From: Hydractinia symbiolongicarpus
Lineage: Eukaryota; Cnidaria; Hydrozoa; Anthoathecata; Hydractiniidae
DNA: 64,000 nt
Assembly (NCBI RefSeq): GCF_029227915.1
Contig: NC_079876.1
Span: 30,043,828-30,107,827, forward strand
Reading direction: 5' to 3'
Shown: in pieces, positions 12,301-23,409 of the stretch
Numbering within the stretch: position 1 is the stretch's first letter
Layout of the letters: each line of letters starts with the position of its first letter
The notes under the pieces: model-generated
What the model saw: only the letters and a program-made list of their open reading frames with translations
Database searches by the model: none
What the model was told of the DNA's origin: nothing
Translations under genes and position numbers: made by a program

Positions 12301-15300
12301 TCTTCAAATGATTGAAACGAAATAAACTGATATAATTTTTCATGATTGAGACACTTTTAAAGCAGAAAACAGTGAATCCTTAGTTTTTGGCCGTTTTGGA
12401 ATAGAATACAGAAATGCTTGAGCATTGCATGAGTGAGGTTTCATAGTCTGGAATTAAACTGTTCTACCTAATCCTCTTCTAATCATGCAAGAGCATGCAG
12501 GAACAAGACACCTGTTTCTACATTAACTTAAAATTGGATTTTTAAATGTACACAAAGAAATACACTTTGTTCAGATATATGAAATACTTCTGTATTGAAA
12601 AATTAAAAATAACATTGTACAGTGTGCATTATTTTGTTTTGCAATTTTGTTACCATGGGCAATTTTTTATGTAGAAATTAAAAAATGTTCATTGTAAGAT
12701 TGTAATTTCGTATAAGTTTTGAAAAACATTGGTTACAAGTTTTAAACAAAAATTTACACGTCTTGATCAATTGAAGGTAAACTAAAACAAAACAAACAAT
12801 GCTGACGAACAAACAAAAAAATTAAGTAAATATTTTTTACTTACATATTTTTATTTGATACATTATAATGTTTATCATGTTCATCAATCAATCTGTTGTT
12901 TTTTGTCCACACAATGGTAGGGGGAGGGTCACCTGTGGCTCGACATCTTAGAACTATTTTACTTCGTTCACCCAAAGTTGCGGTTATGTTTTTAGGATGT
13001 GCTTTGATTTTTGGATCTGTAAAGAACATAAAATGTATTACATTTTTAAAATCAAGCTGCCTAGTAAAAACTATTTGAGTTTATTTTATACATTTTCTCA
13101 CTTGTCTAGCTGTGTAACACAAAAAGAGAGAAAAAGTACATGGTGGAATTGGGGGCAAAAAATCAACCTTAGCATTTTTGAAGTGATTTGTATAATTAAA
13201 ATGCCACAAAATGAATTTCTGAGACAGTTTTAAAAGTACTCAGGGGTTCTACTATGTTTTTACGTTTTGATTCCACCAAAGTGGTCTGCCTAATTCATGG
13301 TCTAAAAAAACACAAAACCACATACCTTTGCATTGTGAACAAGTGCTCCGTCTATAAAAACAAGGGGTCATATAATTTTGGCAGACAATGAATTATATTC
13401 AAGCAATGAGATGCTGCCAGTGTATATGTTTACAATACTCTCAAGAGTTACGTAAGTTACTAACAATTCTAAGAATATACATCTATGTAATGGACTAATG
13501 AGCATAATTTCCCACAGTTATATACAATAAATGAAAAACTCTCCACCTCTTTTAGAAGAAACTTTCATCATCACACCTTTGTACAAAGGTGCAATTTCAT
13601 GATAGACCTGCAAGCACACAGAACCAAAGAACACATTTCTTTTTAAATTTTATCCCTGTCTTTATATAGTTAAATACTCTATAAGAGAAAGCTTGGCCAC
13701 ATTCTCCAAAACTTACATATTATATGCATATTCTTTAGCGAAAACTTCAAAAAATATGTACACACTCATAACAATTTGTCTTATACAAATTGTTGAGTGC
13801 GTACATGTTAACACTTTTTGATATTGTTCAGCTATTTTTTAAAGGAAAGTAAAAATCTGTTGGAAAACCAAAAACTGGTGAGAAAAAGTAAATTTTGTCA
13901 GAAAAACATTTAGCAAAAGTAATACTATAAAATATTTCAATGAACTCAAATGATTCTGAATAATTTATTGTCCTGTTAATTGTTGAAGGTGACCTGACAA
14001 TAGAAAAGGATAACATTTTTCTTCTTATAGTGTACAAAATCAGAACTATATTTATTATATATATATTATTATATATTAAAATATGGGAAAAATAACCTCT
14101 TGACCTTGATTGTTTAATAAATTGTAATCATGTAAAAAGACAAATAGGTTTTAATCTGGCTTATTAGATGCAAAACAAACATCTAATTGGATAAAAAGGG
14201 TAATCTAGTTAAAATGTTGAAAATTTATAGCTTCTTAAAATATCAGCTTTACTTAAGAATATTGTTGTATTAGGCCTTGTTGATAAAGTGTATAATTAGT
14301 ATTTTCACAGCATGTAGTCAGTTCAACATTGTGCATAACACCGCCCACTTTAGCAGAAGCAATTCTATTGTTTTCTCCAAAACTTTATTGAACTTTTGAT
14401 GAAGGATTTCCGCATAACTTCAACAAATCTGTCTCCAGCGTTTGTATTTGTAATTGGTAATCTGTCAAATTAGTCGCCTGCTGTGTATATGAAGTACATA
14501 GGTGCATTCATATTTAAACATGACATATTTGGAAGCATTATTTTATTCTTCTTAACTTAAAGCTATGTCATAGCCTAATCATAGACAAAAAACATTTTTA
14601 CAAAATACATAGTTTTTTACTAGTCGTGAATGAGTTCGCCTGTCCTTTATTTACTGCATTTTGTTTGTCTTGCTACTGCAGTAACCATTTTGCATAACAG
14701 ACAGACAGACAGACGTACCAGGTATTATAATACAGATTATGATCTGACTTTCAATGCTTTTCCCATGATCATATTCTAAAAATTACAGAATTTTTTAAGC
14801 TGCTCACCTCTAGCAATCTTTCAACATGTCAACAAAAACAACAAACAAAACAAAAATTCTGAACTTTGTGATGGAAAACTTTGGCTGTGAGCTTTAATTA
14901 ATTTAAATGTAAGTTAAACTTAAAAATTTTTTGCTGTCACATTTTGATATCACTAAATTTAACTGTTGCTGGTTTGTGGGAGCATGTGATAACAAAAAAA
15001 AAAGATGAACAAATTGAATTTGTTCATCTTTTTTTCAAATTTTCTATTTTTGCTAAAATGTCATTCTTATTTTAACAGTATCCAAATAATGTGCTAAACA
15101 AATTTCAACGTAGACAAAAATTAGTCGAAAATCAGTCATTTTCAGGTTATCTGTACACTATACGAAACTTCACAATACTTTTAAATCTTCCTAATGAGCT
15201 TTAACTGGTTTAAAATTAAGTCTCTATTTTTAGAACAACAACCTTATTCCTTTTGATTGGCACACTTATTTTTGTGAAATTTTAGAGGGTGATTAGGCGA

Positions 15301-18300
15301 CTCCAATTGAATTAGTTGTTCTACAGGCCCAACCAACCCTAATTCTCACAAAAACAAAAAAATAATAATATCAAGCAAAAAAGTTTTAAAGAAAAAAAAA
15401 AGAAAATTTTCTTATCCCATCTCGTGAAAATATAATGAGCATAGAAGATAATCAATGATGTTATTTTTTGTTGGTTGAATGTCAATCTAATTATACTAAA
15501 CAAGGTGAATCAATAACTAACTTTAGGACTTCCATTGTTAAGGCCACTGGAAGTTGATTCTTTGTTCATGGTAATTTGTTGCGATAAAACTAAAATGTGT
15601 TAATTTTGTAATCACAAAAATAGACACTTGGTTAAACAGAAGTTTAAATTTTTATGTGATTTATAACAAAAATTACCTATTTTTGCTAAAAAAGTTATAA
15701 TACAAGTGAAAAACAAGACAGATTATTTTCGTAACACCCTCCTTCGTTATGAATAATATATGTGTTTAAAATTACGCTAGCTAAACTGTAATGCAGCAAG
15801 ACTTTAGTCAATACCATTTAGGAAAAATAATTAAAACAAAAAGGGTGTGACAAGTGTATTCTATATACGCTTGTTGTAACACCCTCCTCCGTTGTTATTT
15901 ATTTTTTGTTGTTCCGACCATACATTCTCGATAAAATTATTTTTATTTCGCCGACCAACCAACCCTAAGTTACTATCGACTTTGCCCGTAGAACAACAAT
16001 TAAATTGGAGTTGCCTTAGAAACAAATTTTGTTAAATAAAATATGAAGTAAATTACAGTGCATAGTTTTGAATATATATTTAATTTTAAAAACAAAAATT
16101 ATCTAAGCAATGAGATAAAACTTTTTGATAAGATGATCAGAAATGGATCTTCTCACAACACAACACAATTTTTGAATTATACATTTCTACAATTCCCCAC
16201 AATTAATGTTGTCACAAGAAGGGCTTTGCCAATTATAGGAAATATTTCAGAGAAATGATAGAGGATTCACACTTTTTTATTTTATTAAGACTTGCATTCT
16301 ACAAACAAAAAATACATTGAGCAACTTAAAGGATAAAAAAATTGAAGTCAATACCTTTGAATGTTGTGACGTGTCTCACAATTTGTTCCTAAAAACAAAA
16401 ATACGAAACGTAAGTATTATATACAAAGCAAAAAGGTTAAATCTTTGTAAAAAATGAGAAAAAAGGAGAAAACTATTTCAGTCCAAGAAACATGCAAAGT
16501 ATTTTCAGAAATATAATATCAGATTAGGGGCCAATGAAAAAAATTAATTTTGATTAGGGAGGGTATCTGCTCTTTTTTTAACCTCTTTTTAGCTATATAT
16601 ATTGCACAATAAAATACACTTGCTAATTTTTGATTGTTTGAAACTACTAGTCGATGGCCTGTGGAAAAATCCATGGGTTCGCCCGTGCTTTTTAGATCAC
16701 ATTGCGTACATCTCGCTACTTGCGGTACCATTTTTCATGACAGAAGGACAGATGTATATGGGTATTATAATATAGATACCTCATTTTCATGAAGTCTTAT
16801 GGTAAAAGCAACTGCTATTAGGATTATGCTAAAAACTTGCACCTTATTTTATCAAGAGGAATCATTGTACAAAGTTTTGACATGTGACAAACCTAAGTTC
16901 CAGATTTTTTTGGATTTTAACAGAAATAAAATAGAAAATTGGGCAATTTTGTTATTTATTGCTAAAAATAAAGATATGTTACATAGATTACATAGCTGAC
17001 ACTGAATGCTAAAATCTAAAGTAGAAGGATTTTAAGATTGGATTTTTCACTTGAAATTTGTTATGGGGTGGTCTTGAGTTCCAGAATTTATGTCTTTTTA
17101 TTTATGTATTTAGGACTTTTTGAAACTATATATAATAAATAGGTAGGATTTTTTTTATCAAAATAATGTGATCAAAGGTTGTAAAAAAGATGTCAAATGT
17201 TGTTTAAGGTCCATTAAGCAAAATTTGGGCACTAAGGCTCTAGCGCTCCGAGTGGACTAGTGACTATTAAATCTCCATATGCCATAGTGAAGTAAGATGA
17301 GGGACAAAATTTTAAAGTAAAAACATGGATTTTATTTTTATTCTTTTGCAGAAAAATATTTTTGCACATTTTTTTGGGCATAATGTTTATTATTTTGATT
17401 CTGATTGGCTCTTAAGGATTTCTGATGTCAAAAATCGCCAATGAAGGCTGAAAAAGTTCAAACTGTTTGAACTCCTTTGCCGATCTCAGCGAACAGCTCA
17501 TTTTACGCAATTTTACGTCAACAACAAGCCTTATGCACATGCTCACATCCCAACTGCTAATGCCCAAGCGACCAAAATTCGCTTAATGTAGATCAGCCTT
17601 TAGCTTCACCTGTCACATTTTGATATCCTGGTTAAAATAGGGTTAATACCCTACCATAATACATCACTGTAAGGCATTTTATGGTGGATCTTAGTTTTAA
17701 AAATATATCAGAATTATGGTCAAATGTACCAAAAGTAATCTTGGAAAAGTAATACTTTAGCTTTGATACATGTATTTATGATTCACCACCCTAAATATTT
17801 GTCATTTCAAAAAGGACAGGCTGTTAAGCTAATAATAATTTGTAAAATATGCTGCCATTGATAAAGCTGTTAACCCATAATTTTAATATGCCATTCCAAG
17901 ATCATAATACACTTATAAAAATCTACATAGCCACATTGTTAGAGTAAACAGCATTGCAATCACGAAGTAATCTAAGCTAGCTAAGTAATTCACTTTTGAC
18001 AACAACATAAAATGGGGAATGCAAAGTTAGCTAGAAAACACAAGTATGTTAGCTATTTGAGATCATTTAACCCTAGGTAGTTAAGCTAAAAGTCACCAAA
18101 ATAATACATGTATGTACTTGTATTTATATATATATAATTTTCAGAAGTGGAAGTGATTTCTATCAGCGAAAGTGAAAACTTGGACTGAGCAGGATTTGGT
18201 TAGCGCCCCATGCCCCTATTGTACTGTTCTACTACTGTTTTATAATATGTATACTGTACCCTCCCCCCCAAAAAAAAATATATAGGTAAAAAATGTGATT

Positions 18301-20102
18301 AAGATTCAACTAAAAGGTAAAAGAGTTCTGAAGTTAGGTCGCTATATTTTAGGAAAGTTGGTATACACTTATAAATATATAGTTGTCATGAAGTTGTAAA
18401 CAAAATTTTTTAGTGAAACAAAATTTTGAGGTCAGTTTTTTTAGAAGAAATAGAAGATTGTGTGAATTCAGGAGTATTAGGGAGATGATTATTGAATCAC
18501 TATGAATAATAGTGTTATTTCAAAACCATTGTGGTTTACTAAGAAAGTTATTGTGAGCATATTGTTACTGTTTATTTATTTATTTCTATATCGGTATAGT
18601 TTGATGTGGTCTCTTATACCACAATATTGAAAACAAATGATTTTGTGTATGCAATAAAAAGAATAAAACAGAATGTTTTTTAGGAAATAAAATATTATTC
18701 AAAAATTACAAATTCATTATATATTTAAAATCCTTTATAACGTATTCAATACATGGTAGAAAACATAAGTTTTCAACAAAATTAATAAGAGGTCATTTAA
18801 GACTAGCATTACTTTTGCCAAACAAATCCATTTTTTGGCCTTAAGGGAAGAAAGTTTATAAATTTTTGTTTATTTCTATTTTGTTCTGATTCTTTCAAAC
18901 ATAGGATACAAGATAAAAAATTTATGTGTTTATTCATTTTCCAAATCTTCAAATATTCGACAAACTCATTAAGTATATATCAGAAATCATCATGTAAAAA
19001 TTAAATTTCAAGGAATTTAATTTTGTAATTAAGACAAAATCACAAGTTTCTTGCTCAGAATTTTTTTTCACAGAAATTTCTTCAATTTACTGGAATTTTT
19101 TTGTATTAAATATCCTAAAGGGAGTGGATTTAACCACAAATAACATTTTAATGGCTTACGCTATGTACTTATAATAGCATAACACTTATAATAGCATAAC
19201 TTAAAATATAGCATAGCATAAAAGAAATTGATTGAGAAAGATAAAATTTGCAATGATGTGATCATTTTTTTGAGTACACATGTTTCTGCTACTTACAAAC
19301 AGACAGAGTATCTGTATTTTTATAAGAGATTGGATTGGTTTGCAAACAAATTTTATTTCCTAAATGGTTCCTATGTTATTACCCTTTATAAATTATATAC
19401 AATACAGAAGGTGAGTAAAACAATAGATCCCATTTACTAACACAGTTGCCATGGGAACTCCTAATATAGGATTCCTATTGTCGCAGTATTTTAGTAGTTA
19501 TAATATAAAATGAGTTGATGGCAGAAATCCTCTCCAGTAACGTGCAGAAGTTTTGGAATAGAAGGCTTGATGCTGTACCTCCATTAATAACACTTCCATC
19601 ACCAGAAAACACATTTTTAGGCCAGAGTCATACATATGAAATAATGTGGAAATAACTTTTGTGTTATTCAGACTTAATAAGTCATGCAGGGTTTCCAGGT
19701 ATAAGTATGGTTTAAATTGGAAGTTTGGTAAGTAAATTGGTAATATGGTAAGTTAAAATAGATGCTGGTTTTTTGCAGAAAAATATATACTTGATTTTTT
19801 CTCAAGCACTTAAAATGCTTAAATTTTTGCCACGTTTTCTGCGAGGAAACATCATTTAAACAAAGTAAATATAAGTTATGAAAAAGTAATTCTCCTCACA
19901 ATTCTTTAAAATATGACATGGAAATCTTGCTGTAGTTAGCTAGCTAGCATATTTTATTGCAGCATAGCTAGCTTTAAAAAAATTGACTCAAGAGGTTCTG
20001 CACCAAAACTACTAACATATCGTAGCAGGGTTACTTAACAAATTTGTATTTACCTTGAAAAATTAACACCAGAGCGTAAAAGTTAATTATAAAACTTTTC
20101 AT
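1816..20102 (-). CDS. ROR: ROR-family receptor tyrosine kinase (complete gene model)
   Basis: Single-pass receptor of the ROR type, which in animals binds Wnt ligands through its cysteine-rich domain. Coding exons in transcript order: 20054-20102, 16355-16388, 13326-13351, 12845-13016, 11888-12055, 11586-11845, 10964-11120, 10113-10267, 9205-9249, 5827-5856, 5053-5075, 4682-4760, 4522-4560, 4115-4345, 3701-3876, 1816-3360. They sum to 3189 nt (1062 aa); every junction has GT/AG ends and compatible phase. Domain order is signal peptide, one Ig (about 37-150), frizzled CRD (about 195-330), novel linker (341-412), kringle (413-489), transmembrane (about 500-523), kinase (about 560-835) and a Ser/His/Pro-rich tail. 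One Ig plus CRD plus kringle is diagnostic of ROR rather than MuSK. Vertebrate ROR1 is about 937 aa; the extra length is the linker and tail. The large exons are secure; the five tiny linker exons are less so. Confidence 0.9.
3701..3876 (-). CDS. ROR: ROR transmembrane exon
   Basis: This exon enters in phase 1 from the kringle exon and leaves in phase 0 at AAG before gttagt. It encodes a short extracellular stalk IPVQSQTSS, then a hydrophobic helix from about ILYTIIPCLL to IITLAW. A stop-transfer WRRHKQH and a juxtamembrane segment SAPSSPKQVVPRVNPK follow. The order and the ILY start of the helix resemble vertebrate ROR1. It joins in frame to IQELNREDL at the start of the kinase exon. Confidence 0.9.
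4115..4345 (-). CDS. ROR: ROR kringle exon
   Basis: A complete kringle with six cysteines sits in one phase 1-1 exon. The cysteines are in NCYFGDG, YPCVDW, NFCRNP, PWCYV, QYCEIP and PQC. The FCRNP and PWCY words are hallmark kringle motifs, and the CEIPQC end matches the CDIPAC end of vertebrate ROR kringles. The exon is bounded by an acceptor ttttttag and a donor gtacgt. Confidence 0.93.
4522..9249 (-). CDS. ROR: ROR linker: five very small exons between CRD and kringle
   Basis: Five candidate exons bridge the CRD and kringle exons: 9205-9249 (45 nt, phase 1-1), 5827-5856 (30 nt, 1-1), 5053-5075 (23 nt, 1-0), 4682-4760 (79 nt, 0-1) and 4522-4560 (39 nt, 1-1). Each has a pyrimidine-rich AG acceptor and a GTAAG-type donor, and each is open in the required frame. 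Together they encode about 72 residues including TSTITPHIGSTEKE, YNIKWNLRE, CRLQEAS, EVVYNDKKYERNMTTFEYRD and NSHTMNGADIDP. I recognise no domain. The three symmetric exons could be skipped without a frame change, so alternative splicing is possible. The alternative is that some are chance splice-like words and the CRD exon joins the kringle exon directly, which also keeps frame. The introns here contain no other gene. Confidence 0.6.
7600..7915. repeat. Tandem repeat, ~55-bp unit, in a ROR intron
   Basis: About five imperfect copies of a unit reading roughly gctgcttcatatagtaaaat, then aaaagcatggagacaagg, then ttgttaagtctgc. It lies in the intron between the 45-nt and 30-nt ROR exons. The copies differ by several substitutions, so the array is not very young. 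Confidence 0.8.
8960..9190. repeat. AAC/GAC-rich minisatellite beside a ROR small exon
   Basis: A low-complexity array of aac, gac and aacgac words with a higher-order unit of about 80 bp. The stretch from gtgacaaaa through gaagacgataacaacaacgg occurs twice, near 9031 and 9113. It ends within about 15 bases of the donor of the 45-nt ROR exon. Confidence 0.8.
9535..9755. repeat. 22-bp tandem repeat in a ROR intron
   Basis: About ten copies of a unit close to tgttgttacgccagtttcaa. The first copies are more diverged and the middle ones nearly identical. Long open frames across it on the plus strand are repeat artefacts. Confidence 0.85.
10113..11845 (-). CDS. ROR: ROR frizzled cysteine-rich domain exons
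   Basis: Three exons, 11586-11845, 10964-11120 and 10113-10267, encode the Wnt-binding CRD. Recognisable blocks against vertebrate ROR1 are TLTCRPYLDPTRTIF; then KRCLDVAIAFLCYYNFPYCD and CRKDCIYV; then HVCSKELE and LPPHCNDLPTTNC. These correspond to the CQPYRG, LCHYAFPYCD, CRDEC and LPNCEDLP blocks of the family. Junction codons are clean: G plus AA gives Glu, and AG plus C gives Ser. The start of 11586-11845 also carries the linker between Ig and CRD. Confidence 0.9.
11888..13016 (-). CDS. ROR: ROR immunoglobulin domain exons
   Basis: Two exons, 12845-13016 and 11888-12055, share a phase-2 junction and encode one I-set Ig domain. Visible hallmarks are IVLRCRATGDPPPTIVW (the first cysteine and the core tryptophan) and NIDYGLYSCVAKN, which is the D-x-G-x-Y-x-C signature. 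Only one Ig is found, as in ROR. The donor of the second exon is gtgagt at 11882-11887, which gives a phase-2 join to the acceptor at 11846-11847. Confidence 0.9.
13326..20102 (-). CDS. ROR: ROR leader exons: signal peptide and short cysteine-rich segment
   Basis: Exon 20054-20102 starts at ATG and encodes MKSFIINFYALVLIFQ, a typical signal peptide, ending in phase 1. Exon 16355-16388 (34 nt) continues with TNCETRHNIQ, and exon 13326-13351 (26 nt) with RSTCSQCK. That one joins in phase 1 to DPKIKAHPKN of the Ig exon. The three phases fit without a gap, which is the main support. No other in-frame ATG with a signal peptide was seen nearby. The introns are long (about 3 and 3.7 kb) and carry only repeats. 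Confidence 0.7.
14620..14750. repeat. Interspersed repeat, copy 2 of 3
   Basis: This copy begins near actagtcg, then has gttcgcctgtcctttattta, then ttttgtttgtcttgctactg, then accattttgcataacagaca, a short (caga) run, and ends with ggtattataatacagat. Copy 1 and copy 3 share the same ordered words. It lies in a ROR intron. Confidence 0.55.
14997..15035. repeat. Perfect 19-bp palindrome (hairpin)
   Basis: The arm of A-run, gatgaac and aaatt (14997-15015) is followed after a single g by its exact reverse complement (15017-15035). It would fold as a tight hairpin in RNA or single-stranded DNA. It lies in a ROR intron and may be the core of a small foldback element. Confidence 0.85.
15293..16018. 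mobile_element. Non-autonomous element with ~32-bp terminal inverted repeats
   Basis: The left end reads taggcgactccaattgaatt, then agttgttctac. The reverse complement of the right end reads taaggcaactccaatttaat, then tgttgttctac, so the ends match with a few differences. Just inside each end is an accaaccaaccctaa-like word, and acaccctcctncgtt occurs twice internally. There is no coding capacity. I could not define a target-site duplication. Probably a MITE, in a ROR intron. Confidence 0.6.
16648..16790. repeat. Interspersed repeat, copy 3 of 3
   Basis: This copy shares actagtcg, gttcgcccgt, tcgctacttgcggtaccatt, a gacagaaggacag word and the final gggtattataatatagat with copy 2. It is more diverged in the middle. 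It lies in the first ROR intron region. Confidence 0.5.
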
Positions 20103-21135
20103 ATTTTCAACTTCACTCGCAAGTTGTGGTATAATTTATGTTAAACAATTTTCAGAGTGCTTGCTAATTAAAACTTTCTTTCTTATCATCACAAGTTCTA
20201 TTGAATTAATCCTACACACTTAAATTCACAGCAACATTCAAATCATTCACCCGACTTGCAATATTTACAACCAACTTGTTAAATTTTTCTGCTTTTGAAT
20301 TTCGAATTTCCGGATTTAAAAGAAATGGATTGTGGGATATGTTTTTATTTCGGTTTTGTTTACTAAATTATCAGGGGGTAGCAAGATATATGTTCCTCAA
20401 AACTATGTCCCTAAGCTCAGCAACAAAAAAAAATTTCTTTATGAATTTAAATATTAAATTGCGATAAAAATGTTAATGTAATACGATAAAATTTATGGTA
20501 CAATATATAGAATTATTTATAATATAAAAAATTATTTAAAAATATATAATGTGAACACCCTAGGTAACAACTCAGATGGATTAAACAATACACGGCAAAA
20601 TAATAAACGAGGGATGCGTTTCTTTTGAACCCTATTTACAAAATTTCATAAGTTTTTTTAGCACAGCGCGCGACGGATATTAAAATAACAGTAATATTTT
20701 TATCATAGGGTGGGTGTCGTTTATTATATAATAGACGGACATGAAAAACGACCAATTTTTGTTCTGAGAGGTTCCATTACTACATCAAGTGCGTGTTGTG
20801 AACAAACTTAGCACATTTATGAGGAAATACCGCCTCCTATTCATGCTATCTTCACCCCCTTTTGCGTTTAAGATGGCCGTGATATTAACACCTCTACGAG
20901 AAATAATATTCGGTAAAACCCATGCTGAAATTGGTGTGATCAGTCGGTTGATTTCTCATGATTAAAAATAGTTAATAATATATTGATTAAAAACATCAAA
21001 ATTTTGGTCATTAATGTCATTTCCCTATTTTGAAAATAGGGAAATAATTTTTTATTATCAACCTGAAATCTCAGCCAGATATCGTTATAAAACATATTTT
21101 TATAACACAAAAAGCGTAATTTGACATACTTCTGT

Positions 21136-21211
21136 AACCTCGACCGCAGCAGGGCATCTTGTAAGTATTTATCTTCTGAAAAGATTCAAGATGTCCTGGG
21201 AGCGAGGTTCA
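21136..21211. repeat. Short inverted-repeat element, member 1
   Basis: Left end aacctcg, then agggcatcttg; right end caagatgtcctgggagcgaggtt in the opposite orientation. The same end words (caagatg, cctggga, gaggtt) recur at 22968-23115 and 23296-23409, so this is a small family of MITE-like elements. No transposase is seen. Confidence 0.5.
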
Positions 21212-22967
21212 TACTTTAAATTTAAAGTTTTTGCAAATTATAGAGTAGAGAAATGTGATAATTTATGTATATTTGTTTTAGGTATACGTGAATTGCGGAC
21301 ACGAAAGACAATCTGAACCTGTGCATATATTACCACGATGTAAATCTATTTATTGCACAAGTCAAATGCCTCGCTACTGTTCAGGGTGTTTCCAATCGGA
21401 ATCTTCGCAAACCCTGGGGAGGAGGTGTATCCTAACGTATAGTGATCAGAAAATCGTATTTTGAATATGTAAAAGTAGCTATTTATTTGAGAGGCCAGAA
21501 GTGTTGAAATATTTCAATCTGATGAAATTTTACACAAAGAACTGAATAAAGTTGGCGCCAGTGTTCATTATGAGCAAATAAAGAAGACGATTACCGGATA
21601 GATCAAAGATCGTTCCTCGTAGCAAAAAATTCGACGCAAAAATATTGGTTTTATATGCCAGACAACAGGACTTCCTCAATAAAAATAACTTATGTTCCTC
21701 TTGTTCAGAGATTTATTTCAGCAGGTCAACTTAGCTTTCGTTTAAATCGATCATTTCAGTCAGTGTGACCACGTGGAAGTAACCAGAATCAGCATTGCGA
21801 CCTCCGAATCACAAGATGCAATGATGGCGGTACATAAACAGTAAAAGAGTTTTTGTTGAGTTTTGGTCAAACATAATATTTTTTTTAAAAATGAGGATAT
21901 ACGTTTATTTTTGTTTTTCATGCCTGTGTTAACCATCTTCATCTTTTGTGTTCCTGAAGAACGGCTGTGTTTTATTTACTTTTCCAACAGTAGCTTTTTT
22001 ATGATCCTGTGAAAAACTTTTTGACTTCCATTTTACCGCTCTTTCAAAATCTAGGGATCATTGTTGCGATTGTTGATTGAATGGAAAACATGTTTTTTCC
22101 TCTCATTTCTGAAAAAGTAAAGTAGTGCTAGTCCCTCTGTGGTATTGTCATCTCTCTCTCTCTTAAATACCATTTTTTGCCATTTTTCTTATTTAAAGAA
22201 TGTAAGTATATGATAATACAGGATTTTCCGATTCGGATAATTCGGGAAACAAAGTTGATTTTCGAATTCTGCATTGCAAACCCTTGAATATATTTCCCGC
22301 TGCTTGTAAACCCCGACAATAATAATAATCTCGACAAGTGCTCGCTCAAAACAAATGGCACCGACAAACCACAACTTGACACGTTAATGAGCACTATCAT
22401 GTCTTCATTGTTTGTTTTCGTGATTTGTTGTTTAAGTGATGCTATCGAAATGTTTAAGTATCATTAAATCTTCTTATGCATCCGACAAAAGGCTTCGTGT
22501 GATTGACGTCGTAAGATTGTTAATGAATTCGCATGAGATTTATAAAGTTATTTTATACACTTTTTCTTGTACAAAAAAAGTAAATCGGCGACTTCATGGA
22601 TATTTCAAAGTGCCCGGCGATGTCAAAAGTATTTCCCAAAACATCGGAAAAAGTATGTTTTATAAAGACACAATGCAATATTGTTATCAGTAAAAATTTT
22701 TCTTCCAACACACGAGAGTTGGTGATTATTGATCAAATTTATCCCCAAATTTTCAACTTGCGCTCTAATTAAAACGCTTTAAATCAGAACAATAAAGCAA
22801 CCTCGTTCACAGGACCTATTTTTGCTTTTCGATATTAAAGATGGCGCCAAGGTGTGAGCGCATAAGGTGTGAATTACACTAACAACACTCAAATTCACTC
22901 CAAGTATTATGCAACAGAATACCTTTTTGTCCCAAATACCTTTTTGTCCCAGAGTATATCAGAAGAC

Positions 22968-23115
22968 AAGATGCCCTGGAGAAGACATTGTGAGTTAACC
23001 CCTGAGAAGTCCGCGGCTTTATTTTTGAAAGCTCGGATACGAAACAGCTTGTTTTGCAAGATGTCTTGCCGACAAGGTAAAGAACACACACAGAAGGCAC
23101 TAAAAGACGAGGTTG
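22968..23115. repeat. Short inverted-repeat element, member 2
   Basis: This member carries acaagatgccctggagaaga at the left and gatgtcttgccgacaaggt and gacgaggttgg words at the right. The match to the other members is imperfect. Open frames on both strands here follow from the repeat and are not taken as genes. Confidence 0.4.
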
Positions 23116-23295
23116 GAGACGAAAATAAATATCACACACATTTCGTTTGAACGAAGCAGCACGAATTTTAATTGTACATACATGCAAAAATTTGACATCC
23201 TGTCAAATTTTATGACCTCTGGGTACTTCTCTTAGATAAAAAAAACCCAAATCGCAATGGACTGTCTTCTCGAGTATTTTGATAAGAATATCATT

Positions 23296-23409
23296 ACCTT
23301 GTTCCCTGGACCTGTTGTTTCTTTTTGCATATCGAACGGTGGAGACGAATACGTCAGACCTATAAATAAGCGCAGCGAAGGAGAGACAAAAAGCCCTGGG
23401 AATAAGGTT
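23296..23409. repeat. Short inverted-repeat element, member 3
   Basis: Left end accttgttccctgg and right end ccctgggaataaggt are near reverse complements. The inside (gtggagacgaatacgtcaga, then cctataaataagcgcagcg) gives an open frame that looks protein-like only because the element is GC-richer than its surroundings. Confidence 0.5.
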
